From: Gnetum montanum
Taxonomy: Eukaryota > Streptophyta > Gnetopsida > Gnetales > Gnetaceae
Reading direction: 5' to 3'
DNA length: 64,000 bases
Assembly (NCBI GenBank): GCA_015680685.1
Contig: MNCI01004504.1
Span: 1-64,000 of the forward strand
A program made the translations under genes and the position numbers. The first letter of the stretch is position 1. Each line of letters begins with the position of its first letter. The notes below the pieces were generated by a model. That model was not told the DNA's origin. It made no database searches and was given only the letters and a program-made list of their open reading frames with translations. Shown piece by piece: positions 11,880 to 25,836 of the stretch.

Positions 11880-14800
11880 CCTCCACACTAGGCCCCTTCT
11901 ATTTTGACACTAGCTAGCATAGAAAAAAGGGACCATCAACATGGAAACTAAGGAAAGTAGATTTTGGGGCATCTAGATGTCTAAAATTGAGGTTCTAGGG
12001 CCTCCGCAAGGCAACATAGGGCTAGATCTATCAAAATTTAGCACATCAAAAGTTGGTAAAGGTCAAAAATATGGTTTTTTAGTCTTTCCCCCATATTTCC
12101 ATGCTAGCTAGCATGGAAAAGAGGGGGTTTAGCATGGAGAATCAAAATCTTGATCAAACTAGGGCCAAACATCATCAAATTAACAACTAGTGCCTAGATC
12201 TAGAAGTTGTGCATCCTCTAGCTTCATTTTGAGGCCATTGGAGTTGGTTTTGAGTGTTAAAACATGCTAAAATGGCTTCCCCACGTTTCTTCCACATTGA
12301 GCACAACATCTCTAGTGTGGAAGAATGGGGGAACACTTGTTTCATGGATTTAAAGTGGTTTGAGAGCACATTGGCCAAGTTCCTAGGCTCCTAGGGTGGT
12401 AGGTCATGAGTATGCAAGTTTGTAGCTAATTTTGATCACATTTAGAGCTCATTCAAGGGCATCTAAGATCTTAGCCTCCTATTTTCACATTAGGAAAGTT
12501 GATCCAATTTTGAAGATTAGGGAGAATTGGTTTTAGAGGTCAAAATGAGGTCAAATGAACAAAATCTTAAGGCTATGAGGTCCTAGGCTTCTTTGGCATA
12601 GATCTTTGGTTTTCAGGAGTATCATCTTACCACCAAAAATGGAAAGATAGCTTTCTCCCTAGTGTCCACCATACCTAATGTGGAAGGGACCTTCTCCAAC
12701 ATGGATGAGGTAAGAATCCTAGATCTAGGCTAATTCAAGTCACAATCAACCATACATGTTAGCTCTTGGGGTTATTGAGGTTAAGGGCTAGGGTTCTAGG
12801 TCAAAATTTGGTAGTTTTGAGTGTTATTTGGTGGCTTTTAAGATTCCCCCACTTTTTCCATACTAGGACTAGGGTGATTAGCATGGAAGACTATGGGGAA
12901 TAGCATTTTGAATCATTTAGGATTAGTTTTCTAAGATTTGAAGACTCTAGAGGGTGAATACAAGATTCAAGGGTGTGTACAAGGTCATTTGATGTTATTA
13001 TAAGGTGTTTATGAGCCCCAAATAAGCCCCCTTCCTTTAGTATCCATGTTAGGTAGTGTGGAGAAAGGGATCCTCACCATGGAAGAACCATAAATTTTAG
13101 ATTTGGATCAATTTTAGCCTTAATTGATCATTCATGTGTGCTCTTAAGGTTGTTGAGGTTGAGGACCAAGGTTTAGGGTTAGAACTAATTAGTTTGGAGG
13201 TTTCCTAGATGGTTTTTTAGCTTCCCCAATTTTTTCATGTTGACAATGATATGCTTAAAATGGAAAACTATGGGGGACTAATTTTTAGCTATTTATGATC
13301 ACTTTTGCAGGTTTTAAGGGCTTTAGAAGGTGCATAATTGATCTTAGGATTCATGTAGGACTGTAGGGTGTATACTTGAGGTGTTTAAAGGTCATTTTGG
13401 AATTCCCATAGAGTTCCCATTTTTCTTCCATGTCAGTCATCATGGAAGAGGGAGCTCTCAGTGTGAAGGAACTAGGGGACCCTACTTCTTGCAATTCTCT
13501 ATCATTTTTGGCCATGCATGTGGATTTCTAAGGTTGTTAATCTCAATTGTTGATGCTTGGTGTCAAACCTTGGTCATTTTGAGGGTTGTTAAGTGGTTTT
13601 TGGTGTTCCCCCTTTTTTCCATGCTAGGGTTTCCATGCTTAGTGTGGAAGATTTTGGGGAAATATTTTTTTGCTATTTGTGGTTAATATCAATAGGTCTG
13701 AGGATCTTAGAATGTGCAAACCATATTCTAGGACAAAAACAAGGCTTTCTAGCATTCGTTTAAGGTTTCTAAAGGCTATTTTGAAGTTTCCTCCAAATTT
13801 ATCCCCTTTCTTCCATGTTGCCTAGCATGGAAGAGGGAGCTCTCAATGTGAAGAAATTGAGCTACCTTATTTTTTACAAATTGTTTCTAGTTTTGGCAAT
13901 GCATGCATGTCTAAAGGGTTGTTGGTATTGACTATCAATGTCTAAGGTCAAAATATAGTTACTTTGAAGGCTATGAGAGTGTTTTCAAGCCTTCCTCCTT
14001 CATCCACACTAGGGCTAGGATGCTCTGTGTAGATGGGATCCACCTCAGCATAGAGAATCAAAGGGGAAACGTTTTAATCATTTCAGGTAACTTCTAGAAC
14101 TCTAGTGGCTTTTAGAAGTCAAAATACATGCAAAATTTAATAGTTTTGGTTTTTCCCTTTTCATCCACATTGAGACTAGAATGCTTAGTGTGGAGTAGGT
14201 CCTCCTTAGTGTGGAAGAATCTTAAGGGATTGATTTTTATTAATTTTTGGCATTCTAGTGGCATCCAAAAAGTGTGTGAAGGTTGTGGTATTAGTCTGAG
14301 ATAATATGATGTTGTTTTCTTATTTTTTGGATTCCCACAGAACATCCTAGCTCCATCATCCTAGTTTCCATGTTGGATAGTGTGGAAAATATCTTTCCCA
14401 ATGTGGAAGAACCATGAAAGTTAGATCTAGGCTAGTTCGACACATAATTAACCATGAATGTTAGCCTCTAAGATTGCTAATGTTGATAGTCAATACTAGG
14501 TACTATGATTTAGCAATTTGCAGGCTCCTAAGTGCCTCATGTACTCTTCCCAATTTATTTTTACATTGGGCATGATAGCCCTAGACTAGATGAGAGGGGG
14601 ATGACAGTTTTGTGCCATATTTAACTACTTCTAGGGCTAGGTGTGCTTAGAGCGGTTCTAGGCCATGTGGGCCCACTTTAGGGATTAATCTTAGGCTAGA
14701 TGAGTGTTGGGGGGCAATAATTCATGTTACCTCCCTTTACATGTTGGGTACTATTACCCAAGCATGGAAACCCAAATTCTCTAGATTTGTCAATGTACAA

Positions 14801-14960
14801 CCCTCTTTTGAGAGCCTAGGTTTGAAAATGTAGGTTATAGCTACTAAAAATGGTAAGATAGTTATATTTTAATGGTTTTGTAAAATGGGAGACATGTATC
14901 CATGCTGAGCATGATATCCCTAGTGTGGATGTATGGGAGTTAAGATTTGATTATGTCAAA
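11880..14960. repeat. Degenerate tandem array, unit about 390 bp (T1)
   Basis: Blocks containing 'TTCCATGCTAGG...' recur near 12848, 13220, 13604 and 13996, and a second phase recurs near 13030, 13419 and 13809, giving periods of roughly 370-395 bp. Each unit carries a forward copy (TTCCATGYTAGG) and an inverted copy (TAGTGTGGAAG or AGCATGGAAG). The array lies between pol and exon 1 of the antisense gene and uses the same motif family as the T1 LTR. Unit counts and period are by eye. Confidence 0.65.
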
Positions 14961-15382
14961 AGTGATCAAAACTTAGCGTTGATGCAATTTCCTAGCCAAG
15001 AGGGAAAGTGCATGCTGGGGTGCACAACCAAAAATTTAATATTTTTAAAATTTTGAGCTTAACTCCCATCAATCTTAGCATGGTGTAGACTCCCCATCCC
15101 CCAACCTTACCCTGTAGTGCACTTGGAGTTATGATGCACTAAATGGAAAATTGAGGTTTGGAGGTAGGCATTTAGGTTTTGTTTGAGCTTTTAATGTGAA
15201 ATTTCACAAGTTTCAATTACAATTTTTATTTTCACAAACAACACATTGGAGGAGAGCCCATGTAGATGTTTTTTATTTTAGAGAGCACCAATCTTCAACA
15301 TAGAAGCCTTCCATCTCCCTTGCAGTCAGCATTAAACTTTTATTCTTCCAAAATTTGAATCATTCCTAGCGTTGAGCCTACC

Positions 15383-18300
15383 ATGATGCCTAAGCAAAGT
15401 GGGGAAAAGAGAAACAATCCTAGGATTCAAAGGCAAATGATCATGTAAGGGATTTACAAGGAATTCCTAGGCCTATCTCCAACTAGGCCTCATCCATTAC
15501 TGCTTTGAGGTAGGATATTCTACCCATGTTTGCTTTCATTTCTAGTTGTTTTTATTGCTTTTTCTTGCCATGTGTGGGGCCATTTTTCTTAGATATATAC
15601 TAATAAAGGGGGTAAAATAAAATTTTCACATAATCCCACCTCTTAATTTTTCCATTTCTATGCATATATCTAGTTGTTTCATTGTTTTGACCTTAGTAGA
15701 TTAAATTTTTAAAATTAAGCTTGTTGTTTTCATGCTTTTTTCCCAAAATTTGGGGGTAAGATCCATTTTTGTCAAATCTAGGCTTAAGGATTCATCAAAA
15801 TTAAATTTCAAAAAAATCATACCCTCTTATTTTAATTTTTTTTCTAATGGGTATGAGTTACTTTTGCTATTCTGGCTATTTCTTTAAGGTTATGTTAAGT
15901 TGGGTTTTATGAATTTTTAGCTTTTGTTAATTTTCACATGCAAAAAGTAAGCATTTTTGTGTACTTTTTATTATGAAAATGGTTGATAGTTTTAAAATTT
16001 TATATTATGGATTTGTAGCCTTATATTTAAGCTTTGATATGGCTATTTTTTTGTTTAATTTGGATTAATAGCGATGGAGGTATGGCTATTTTCCTAAGGC
16101 CATAGAGTCAGGTTTTTTATGCCCTTTTTAAAATTTCATGTAGGTTCACAATTTTTTTCTAAGAAAACGACAATCGTTTTCACTATTTTTTAGTTATGAC
16201 TAGGTATTTATTTGCTCTAGCTTTCCAATGGAGGTCGAATCACTTTGATTGGGCTTGAAATATATTTTTAATGAATTTTTTATTAAGACTATATCAAAAA
16301 GGGGGCTTGTGCCATTTTCAGATTTTTATCTAAACTAATGAATTGTTTCTAAATAAATGGCCAAGGTTTTCAATTTTTTTGAGCATGGGTGTGTAGGAAT
16401 CAATTTAAGCTTTTAAAATGTGGTGTAATCACTCCATTTGGAGATCCAATAAATTTTTAGCAAATTTTTAACCAACCTTGCATGAAAGGGGGTTAATTAT
16501 GATGGTTGCAGTTTTTGCTAGATTTGTCTATGTTTCATGTAAAAATGGTTATGTATCTTTGGTTGTAAAGGTCATGCCTAAAAAGCTTGTTATTTTAGGT
16601 TTCCGTCCATGCTGGAATCACTGAAATTGAATCTTGGATAAGTTTATCATAAATTTTTGGTTATGGTTGTATCGTGGTTGTAGCACTTTACCTCTTTGGG
16701 GATGAATGTAGTTGACATGCTTAGAGATCACTTTTGTCAGCTTCCATGTCCTTGGTAATTTCTATATGTGTAAACTTTATGTTTTAAATTTATAAAGGCT
16801 TTTACTATTTTTAGCAAGATTTTTACTATGGCTATATGCTTTTTTCTAAGTTTAGGCATGGTTTAGAAAAAATCTTAATTTTGGGTGCTAAAGTTTTAGC
16901 TATAATATTTTCACTATCAAGGAAAAAGCTATGAAAAGTTTTAATAATTCCTTTTTTATGGAATTTCTTAAGAAAATTTAGATAAACACCTTAGAGCTTT
17001 TTATGGAGACTAATTTCACCTTTGACTAGGATGTTTTTCCAAATTTGTTAAGAAATTCTAATTGGTCATAATGTTTTTGCTTTGCTTCATGCAGGGTCTA
17101 CTTGAAGCCCATATTCATCATTGTGGAGTTGGTGGACATTCTATGCTACATTGGTCACCCCAATACCAACACCTCACTCTCTAACATGCCTTTGGGGAAG
17201 GTTTCACTATGGTTTTAGCTTGGGACAAGGGAATTTCTTGCCTACATCCTATAGAACTTTAGTGTGATCCTATGGTCACACTTTTCTATAGATGTGGCTA
17301 GGGGCATAGTGGAGACCTTGTTGCCTTAGGCATGTAGCCTAATTGTTAGGTTTATTACTAGCAATCCACCTCCTAATATAGTAGGGGGAGCAACAAACAT
17401 GATTAGCCCACGTTACCTCAAAAAGATCTAGATGATGCCAAAGTATAGTCAGTATAATGCTAACAATACTTTGATGGTGGCACATAGAGCCCACACATTA
17501 TTCCAAAACCTTCTTAGCACCGTGTATCATATATAGGGGTAAGCATAGTTGTTATAGTGTTTTTATGGCTTTATTGACTAAACTACTTTTCCTAACTTTG
17601 TTGGTTTTATGAACTTCTTGCAAGTACTGAGTCAATGATCAAGGCTTGATCATTAATGACCAATCCTTGGCAGTGGTTCAAACTACCCTAGATGAATTCA
17701 CAAAAGCCCCCAAATTATTACTATTATGCATCAATAGTTAAGATGGGACTTTGATGCATATACTATAAGGTTAAACCTTGTATACAAGAAGTGTAAGGAT
17801 GACAAGATGATACACAATTCGTGGGTAAACTCCAATAACTCCATGGATCAAATCGTTACAACTAAAACCTCCACTCAAACTACACTGAAGAAGAAGAAGA
17901 AAAGTAAACATCATGGCTAAAGCTTCTAATGTTTTATTATTGTGAAACTCTAAGTATTCTATTTCTTTAACTAGTGTTAAACTTGTTTATGTTGATGCTA
18001 AGATTTGGTTGTTTGCTTTGCAAGACCTTTCACCTTTGTTGATGTTACCATACCACTTTCAAGAGCACATCATGAGGATACCCTCATCCTAAAGTTTGGT
18101 GAGGTGATACTAGCACAAGAGTGGATGAGGGGATAGATTCCTAGGTACATTCAATTAAACATCTAGCATACAAGTTTGCTTGATGTATTTAGGGCACCTA
18201 TCCCTTCCACCCTAATGTGAAGATGTTGCACATCATCAACTCCTTCAACAAGAAGGCTACTCATTTTAGCACCACCATTTGGAGAATGTAGGCTAACATG

Positions 18301-20679
18301 GACATTGATGAGGGCCTCTTTTGCAATTTGTTTAGTGTCCCTGCTAATAGGACAAAGGTTGCCACCAGGATAGTGAAGGAATCAGGCCATTAAGAGGAAT
18401 TTCTAGAGTGTTTTGATGTCAATAACAATCATTCTAGAATTTCCATGGACAACTTCACAAATCCTAATGTGAAGGACTCATATCCTTTGTTTAGGTATCA
18501 TGTGTTTTTGAAACTATTATTGCAAAAGAAGATGATTGGCATTGTGTAGGGGTGGACCTTTAAGAAGGTCTTGATGGATGACATTAGGTTCAACTAGGAG
18601 GGCTACTTTGGTTGTAGGTCTTTAGGAGGAGATCCTCTAACTCTATGTAGACATCTCTACAATAATCCACATGTACTTTTCATTCTTTGTGGGTTACATG
18701 AAGAGGTTTATTGAGGTTTTGATGGTGTATATGAATGGGCAATGGGTTCCCAAAGACCCAAGTTAGCTTTCTAAGTCTTGGATAAAGCACATTTGTAATG
18801 GTATAGGCCTAGAATCTATTAGAGGGGATGGATGATACATTCTCCATTATCACCAAGGATATTAATGATATGTAGTGTGAGTTATCTAACATCATGGATG
18901 AAGAGAAGACTCATGTTTTCAATGAGTGTATTGAAGATCAAATGATGATGTAGGAAGGTTGAAGGGATAGCTAGGAAGAAACGCAAGAGACCCATGGAAG
19001 AAGTACCACCAACATTAGAAGAACCGACCCCAAAGAAGCCTAAATTTAAGCTTAATCCATTGTAGTAGGCATTCATACATATGCTTTATCTATGTTTAGT
19101 TGTTTTTTATTTTGAGAGTTATGGTTATATTATGGCTTTGTATGCTAATCAGTTTTCTATGTGCTATGGTTATCAGCAAGCATTAGGTCTTGGTAGCCCA
19201 AGTTGCTACAGAGGAAGAAAAAAGATGTGTAGAAGATGAACTCCTACATAAACCTAAGGTAGACACAAATGATCTAGATGTTTTGTTCAGTAAGGTGGTA
19301 CTAGGTACATCCCCCATTATCATTCCAAAAGAAGAAGATGAGGAGCCTAGTACACCCATGTCTTAACACTTTCATTATTATTTATTTTGGATTTTCATCC
19401 TAACCATTTGATGATTGTTATGCTTGTAGTAGTTATTAAGCCACTAGTGCAAGTGTCATGTCCCTAAGTTTCATGATAAACCATGGGTAGAGACCCCAAA
19501 CAAAGTGGAGTTCATGTGTGGGATGGCTAAGGACATCATCAACTGGTTGTAATAGGTTGGACTCAAGATAGGTAAGGATTTTGTTTTTAATACCTTAGTT
19601 TTTTGGCTATGTCATGGGCTATCTCAGGTTTTACATTATGTTTATGATTGCATTTTTATGTTTGTGTAATGCTTTTTGCAGAGTGGGACCCCATCCAAGA
19701 CATCGAGATTGGCTCATTTCCTAAGCTTACCTTCGATGTATCTAGTGTACCCTTGAAGTTATACGAGACTACTACTAATCTAGCAATGTCATGTGCAAAT
19801 ACTTCATGAGAGCTAAAGAGGTCCAATGAATCCCTATGGGAGGAAGTTATGGCCTTAAGGGATAAGACTCAATAGGAGGAAGAAAAGATTAGAAATCTCC
19901 AAGACCACAAGGCCTTTTTAAAAGTCCAAGTGGGTAACTTAGGGGAATTACAGATTAAGGAGATCACATGGACCTCCTACTTGCATACCATTTAAGAAAA
20001 AGTAGCTATTTTATAGGAGATGGAAGAATAACAAATGAATATGGACCTCATCTTCTAGAATGTTGAGGATTGGAAAGATCATTGTACTCGGATCCTCGAG
20101 TGGGGTAAGAAACAAAAGGTCCATAAGTGACAATACAACGTGGATCATGGGGCCTACTTCAAGTGGCTCAACAAGGAGTTAGTTGAATAATGCAAAAGAG
20201 AGCTATTCATCCAAGGAATCTAGGTAGAGAGTGCTTATCAAATTTTTGATAATACTCTCATGGTGGAGAAAACCCCTACTTCTTAGATTACCACTACTTT
20301 AGGTAAGACTTCTATGGCTGCTATTACCTAGGAGCCATCTATTTGGACTACGGTAGAGAGGATTGACATCCTTTCCAACATTGATCTTGGGGATTTTGAC
20401 TGGGTCAACATGATAGAGGACTAGATACTTCATCATTTGGAGGAATATCTTCCACATCTACCCCTGGAGGTTATGGAGATGGAATCCTTAAAAGTTAGAT
20501 GTATTTTATCTTTTAGTTTTTGTTTTAAGTTATGGTTTTGGCTATTAGTCACTAACTGGATATGTGTTATTGTATTATAGGAATTAGGAGACATTGGAAA
20601 CCCCATTGATGAGGGTGGAGATGATCCACCACTTCCTCCTCCAAATGCCCCTTAGCATCCTCCATCTACTCAGTTTTAG
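15383..20679 (+). pseudogene. Antisense multi-exon gene of T1 (copy of the T2 gene)
   Basis: Runs opposite to T1. The exons correspond to those of T2: 1, 15383-15509 (ATG, donor GAG/GTAGGA); 2, 17095-17538 (acceptor TTCATGCAG); 3, 17625-17900; 4, about 18025-19065; 5, about 19180-19365; 6, about 19460-19571 (donor ATAG/GTAAGG); 7, 19682 to about 20493; 8, 20581-20679. Exon 2 reads FIIVELVDILCYIGHPN and later NNTLMVAHRAHTLFQN, the same FCP1-like blocks as in T2. Exon 4 has INSFNKKATHF and LFCNLFSVPANRTKV against T2 MDSFNESVSYY and FFSNLFDVPADGLNI. Exon 5 is acidic, exon 7 has EWDPIQDIEIGSF (T2: RWDPSESISIESL), and exon 8 has IDEGGDDPPLPPP. Many stops show it is dead. Intron 1 is longer (about 1.6 kb) than in T2. 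Confidence 0.82.
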
Positions 20680-21294
20680 CTTGTTGCCTATATTACTTTT
20701 ATTTTCATGTTGATGGCTAATGTTAGCCAAGACTATGTTATAGGTGGTTGTTATTATTTTTTGACATTTTTGCCACATAGTGTGGTCATGGATATGTATG
20801 TTATGGATACTTTAAATTCAAATTTAAAATGTTGGTTTCATTTTTGGCTATATATATTTTTGTAGTAAACATTGTAAATGTTATAGATGTTGTGAATGGC
20901 TATGTTAACATTTTCGGTTATAAAATCAAATGACTAATTGATGCGATAATAGGCTAGGTAAAAATACAATAAAATAGACATTTTCTAGTTTAGGCCATGA
21001 TGGGCAAAGATTGTATTGTTTGACCAATTTAAGGTCATTTTGGATCATGTTGTGTTGTGGTTACTTTGCCACTTTTAGGCCATGGTAGGTCATGTTGCTA
21101 GTTTAACATCTTAGTGGACTATGATGCCATTTTAAGGCCATAATAGGCCATGTTGAAAAAAAAAAGCTTATATGTAAAATTTTATGTTCTAAATTTTTTG
21201 AAAATTTTCAATGTTTACAACATGAGAATGGTTGTAATAAATAAGTAAAAATGCAAAGTAGAAACTTAGGCTACATGGCTATTGGTGCATTTGG
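20680..21294. other. T1 spacer with conserved modules
   Basis: The minus strand contains AGTCCACTAAGATGTTAAAC followed by several 'ggcct' variants around 20990-21150. The first matches AGTCCACTAAGACTATAAAC near 45112 in T2. Otherwise non-coding. Confidence 0.55.
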
Positions 21295-21299
21295 TTATA

Positions 21300-24200
21300 A
21301 GACCATGGAGAGGTTAACATGCACTTCACTTGTGTAGATTCTTCCTAATCTTTGAAAGATTAGGGAATGAGTAAGGTCTACTTTGCACAATTTTGTATTC
21401 ACCATCACCTTCACTAATGATGCTAAAAGGGATTTCATCCCATAATGCATCCCATTGCTTATCATTGTCATTCTTGGGTTTTTTCTCTCTCTTGGATTAA
21501 TGGACTTTGTGACTAGGAGTTTCCTCCTAAAGCTCCATCTCAAACCCCTGCTCTATGTTCACATTGTTGACAACTAGGGGAACTATGCTATCATTATGGA
21601 TGATGATTTTACCTTCCTCATAAGAAAGGTAAATTTCTTGATGGATGGATGAGGAAATGGCCTATAATTGAGCCAATCATGATCTTCCTAGGATAAGGCT
21701 GAACCTTGATGCCTCCTCCATCACCAAGAAATTGGCAATTGTGGTGAATTACTCTTTTGCCATAAAATCTAAGGAGATGAACCCCTTGATCACAACCCTA
21801 GATCTATTTAAAAAATTTAGGGTAGCTATTGATGTAGGTTGTTTCTTCTCAGTTAGGCCCAAGCATTCAACATTGGTGCATGGGATGACATTATTTGTGG
21901 CTCCATTATCAACATGCACTTGATGAATTTTAAGCTATCCTAAACATATGGTTATGAATAGAGGAGCCTTAGTTACTTCATCATTTTTGAGATTAACCTT
22001 GATTTCACTATTGCAAAATACCAGGGATGTTCACTTCTCCTTCCTTCATGATATAGGAACCATCATTGCATGGATGGATTCCTCATTAGTGGGGATGTTC
22101 TTACTAACAAGGATGAAAGTCAACATTTTGACTAGTACCTCATGATGTGTGGTAGAAGTTATGATAATTTCATACAAGCTTAGAGTTATTTTCTTTTTCT
22201 TGAGGGATTACTTAACTTGATCCATTGCACTAAGGAAGTTTTTATCATTGGCCACAAGCTTGTCACCCCGGTTGTGCTTTACTTTCTCCATGCATCCCAA
22301 AATGAAAACTTTAGCTTTAGGCTATGGTTGTTGGGACTTTTCCTCATTCTTCTAGTTATGGGCTTTAGGGTCCTTCTATGACTTCTTGGTTGAAATGGGT
22401 TAAGCAAAGGAGGTCACGGGTATAATTGAAAGAGGAGTGAGCTTTGGTGGACCCACTTCCTTTCATGCCTCTATCTACTTATTACCCTTGTTACCAAGAT
22501 TTTTCTTATGCTTCTTCCTTTGGCTAGTTGAGGTTTTCTAGTTGTTAGTCATTGGTTGTAAGGAAGAGGCAATAACATTAATTACCATAGGAGGTCATTG
22601 TATAGTTGGTTGGGATATGGCTAGTTGGGTTGTGTTAAGTTGGGGAACCTTGGTGACAAAAGGCTTCCTTGGAGGCATTCATGACAAAGGGGGATTTTAA
22701 GCTAGTGAAAGCTGAAGAAGTCTCTTCAACATAAAGGGATACCCAAATCACATATGGTTCTCTTGCATGTCTTTGATCATCATCTATGTTAAATGCTGAA
22801 ATAATGTAAGGAATGTCATTAGTGTTCAATGAGTTTTTGTAGACCTACGTTGATTGACTTTCTGACCAAACTAGATTGGAAGCATCTAAGACTAGCTCCC
22901 CCCTATCTATCATCCTCTACAGGTCATTCTTTAGCATGAGGTAGAAGCTTGTATCATTACCAAGTAGTTGGTGATCATGGAAAAAGTGGTCTAGTTTGAA
23001 GTACCTAGGTAGTTGTGGATCATCCATTGTTTCTCAAGTGGGATCCTTGGCTATTTTGCATAGCCACTCATGCTTCTTTCAAGCAGCTTTATTCATCTAT
23101 TTTTATTGTACGTACCCACTCTTCAAAATTTTATCTAGCAACTTGAATGATTTCAAGCGCAAGGAAGTGTATTTTCTTTGGTCTTTTCACTCAAAATTTC
23201 ACCTTGTTATAGTCAATGCAGTGGCCCTAGAGGTTAATGTTTTGGCTATCATGGTTGTTAGTGGGGTCCTTGGGTGGGTTCTTCCTTGGTCCCTAGTTAG
23301 TGATCTTTACTTCTTTCATTATGGTTGCTATAGCCACATTATTTTTTTTATTTTTTTCCTTGTCTCTTCATGTATGTTGATTTTTATATGCTACATAGGC
23401 TATATCATGAATGACCTCTGTAGCATCCTCTAAAATCTTGGTTTGGGAAAATGCTTGGTTGATGAACCACGGATCAAGGTAGTATAGCTTGGACTTGATA
23501 AAGTCATTCACTACCCCCTTGAATATGGCTAAAAGGGTAGCCTTAGTGATGGCCTATGGTAATTCATTCAACAACCCATTCTACCATTGTATGAACTTCT
23601 GTATGGGCTTAAGGGGTCCCTATTTGACCTTCATGAGTTGGTCAAGCATGGTATCAAGCTTCAAGTTATACTTAAAGTAGTTGAAAAACTAGGCTATTAA
23701 GCCTTCCAAAGAGGATATGGATCATTTAGGTAAGATTCAATACCAATCAAGTACTTTTCTAGTTAAGGACATGGAGAAAATCCTCATGATGGTATGAATC
23801 CATCGTTGTAAGAGTATGCATTCAAATCTAAAGATTATAAAGTGAGCATTAGGGGTTAATTTATTAATTATCTTTGTTAAATTGGATAATAGGGACACAA
23901 GGAGGAAGTGTCAAGGATGGGACCACTAGATTGATGGGATCATCTTGGTAGAAATCCATAATCTCAATAGTTTGTAAAGTAGAGGCTTTAAGCCTCTTCA
24001 ACTCCTCTGTCAAGTCTTGGATCATCTAGAAGGCTTGATCTAGATCCTGTGATGGCCTTGTTGGTTGTAGGGCTTTCACATATGGTTAGGGCATCTTTTG
24101 TGAGACTTATGGCCTTGCTATTGGTTGCAAAATGGAAGGGAGCAGTTGTGTCATGGTTTTAGCTTGTGATCCAAACATGTAAAAGGATGTTTATGCTAGT

Positions 24201-24800
24201 ACCTAAGGCACAGATGGAATAAAAAGGATGTGAAATCCCTAAGTTGCTCAGGGACCCATGGTGGATCCCACATGGCTAGTTAGAGGGTTTGTGATGGTAA
24301 AAAACAATTGTCGATGATTGTACAAATTGAGGTTGTATGAGAAACAACATAGATGGGTTATAGGTCATGGGCTATGACCTTGATTGAATTTGATGCAAGC
24401 CTATGACTGGTGTGGGGTCAGCCATGGTAGGATAGGAGGGAGTGGAGGATGATGGTAACATGCCCATGAAGAAAACAAATGCATGAGGGAAAGACTCAAT
24501 GACCTTGGAGGTTGCCTGTTGAAACAATCCCCACAATATGGTTTTGGGCTCAGATTCTATCCTAAATTCATCCTCCTCTTCTTGTTGCTCCTCCTTCAAT
24601 CCATGCTTGTCATATTCTTCCTCCATCTCAATCAATTGGTCTAGGATACCTACATAGATATTGGTTAGAGGTATTTTATCATAGGGTGAAGTGATGTACT
24701 TCTTACCATTACAGTAAATGAGTTTGAACTTTGTTTTGTCTTCTACTTCCAAATATGGAATTAGCATGTTAGCCTATATTTTGGCAAAAATGTAGTTATA
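21300..24800 (-). pseudogene. T1 gag-protease block
   Basis: The N-terminal gag segment at 24767-24372 (YITSPYDKIPL, EEEDEF) matches the T2 gag start. The gag core near 23800-23470 reads in pieces as IMRIFSMSLTRKVLDWY and NDFIKSKLYYLDP, like T2 ILRVFPMFLAGRALDWY and NDFFKSKLYYLNT. A linker piece at 22829-22635 is followed by the aspartic protease at about 21925-21640: VHVDNGATNNVIP (catalytic Asp-Asn-Gly) and SLILGRS. The C-terminal tail WDEIPFSIISEGDGEYKI near 21430-21340 corresponds to T2 WTELPFNVISEGDVEYRI, so gag-protease ends here and is not joined to RT. Many stops and shifts. Confidence 0.85.
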
Positions 24801-25820
24801 TCACTCTTCATTGATGGCTAAAAAATTAGAACTTTTTTCCCTAACCCTCAAAGACTACCTACATTCAATGATAGAAGGATCTTTGGGATCATAGACCCTC
24901 ATGGCTTATTAGCTAAAGCTTTCTCTAGTGAGGGTGAAGGGCAATTTGGTGGACTATTGGAAAGACATGGCTAATTCATTAAAAATGGCTTAAAATAGGC
25001 TATAAAAGGTAAAAAATAGAGGTAAATCCCAATAAGTGAAATTCAAGAATGATCAAAGTAAAAATGACAAAAAATGGAGCACTTTCTATAATTAGTAAAT
25101 GGGAGATAAATTGGGGTTTACCCTTTTACCAAAAATAGAAAGTTGGAAATGCTAGTGTTAAGTGTCATCCATGTTGGCCTCCCAACTACCTCTACGTTGG
25201 GTACATTAGGGGGAAAAAGAAGGGTGGTGAGACAATGAGAATCTCACACCTAATCCAATGTTGATGGGAGGGGAAAGGCTAAAAGCCAAAGTGGAAAATT
25301 GGTGGTAAACCTCACCCACACTAGCCTTCCAACTACCTCTATGCTAGGTATGGTAGGCACAAAAGAAGGGGGTGAGATGATGGGAATCTCACACCTTATC
25401 CAACATTGATGAGGGGGTAAAGGCTGAAAACCAAAGTGGAAAGTTGGAGTTTTTCCTCTAAGACTAGTTTTAGGAGGCTGCCAATTTTCTCAACTTGGAA
25501 AGTTGGGGGGAAGCAAACTTTTGGAAGTTTTATGGTTTCTAGAAGGGTCACACCACCAACTTTAGAAACTAGAAAAAATTGGTAGAAAAAAATGTGGATA
25601 GCTTTCAAGGTTGGATTTTGATAGGAAAATTCACAATAGTTGATGTGAAAAGCCAACACCCAATCACCTACACATTCTACACTGTAGTATTGGTCATAGG
25701 GGGGAAGGGGTAGCATTGGTTTTTTCAAATTTTTGGCTGAAAAAAATTAGGAAAAGGCTTTCAACTTACAATGTTGGCTATGGGGAAGATAGATCTAGTT
25801 ACAAAAATTAGGCAAAGGCC

Positions 25821-25836
25821 GTCTTTCTAGCACTAA
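25821..25836 (-). other. Primer binding site of T1 (decayed)
   Basis: The minus strand reads TTAGTGCTAGAAAGACGGCC just inside the 5' LTR. T2 has TTGGTGCTAGAAGGAGGGC in the same place. The primer tRNA was not assigned. Confidence 0.65.

Noticed and set aside
22996-23433. 145-codon hydrophobic plus-strand frame resembling a membrane protein
   Set aside because: It is the opposite strand of the T1 gag region; the minus-strand reading matches T2 gag motifs.
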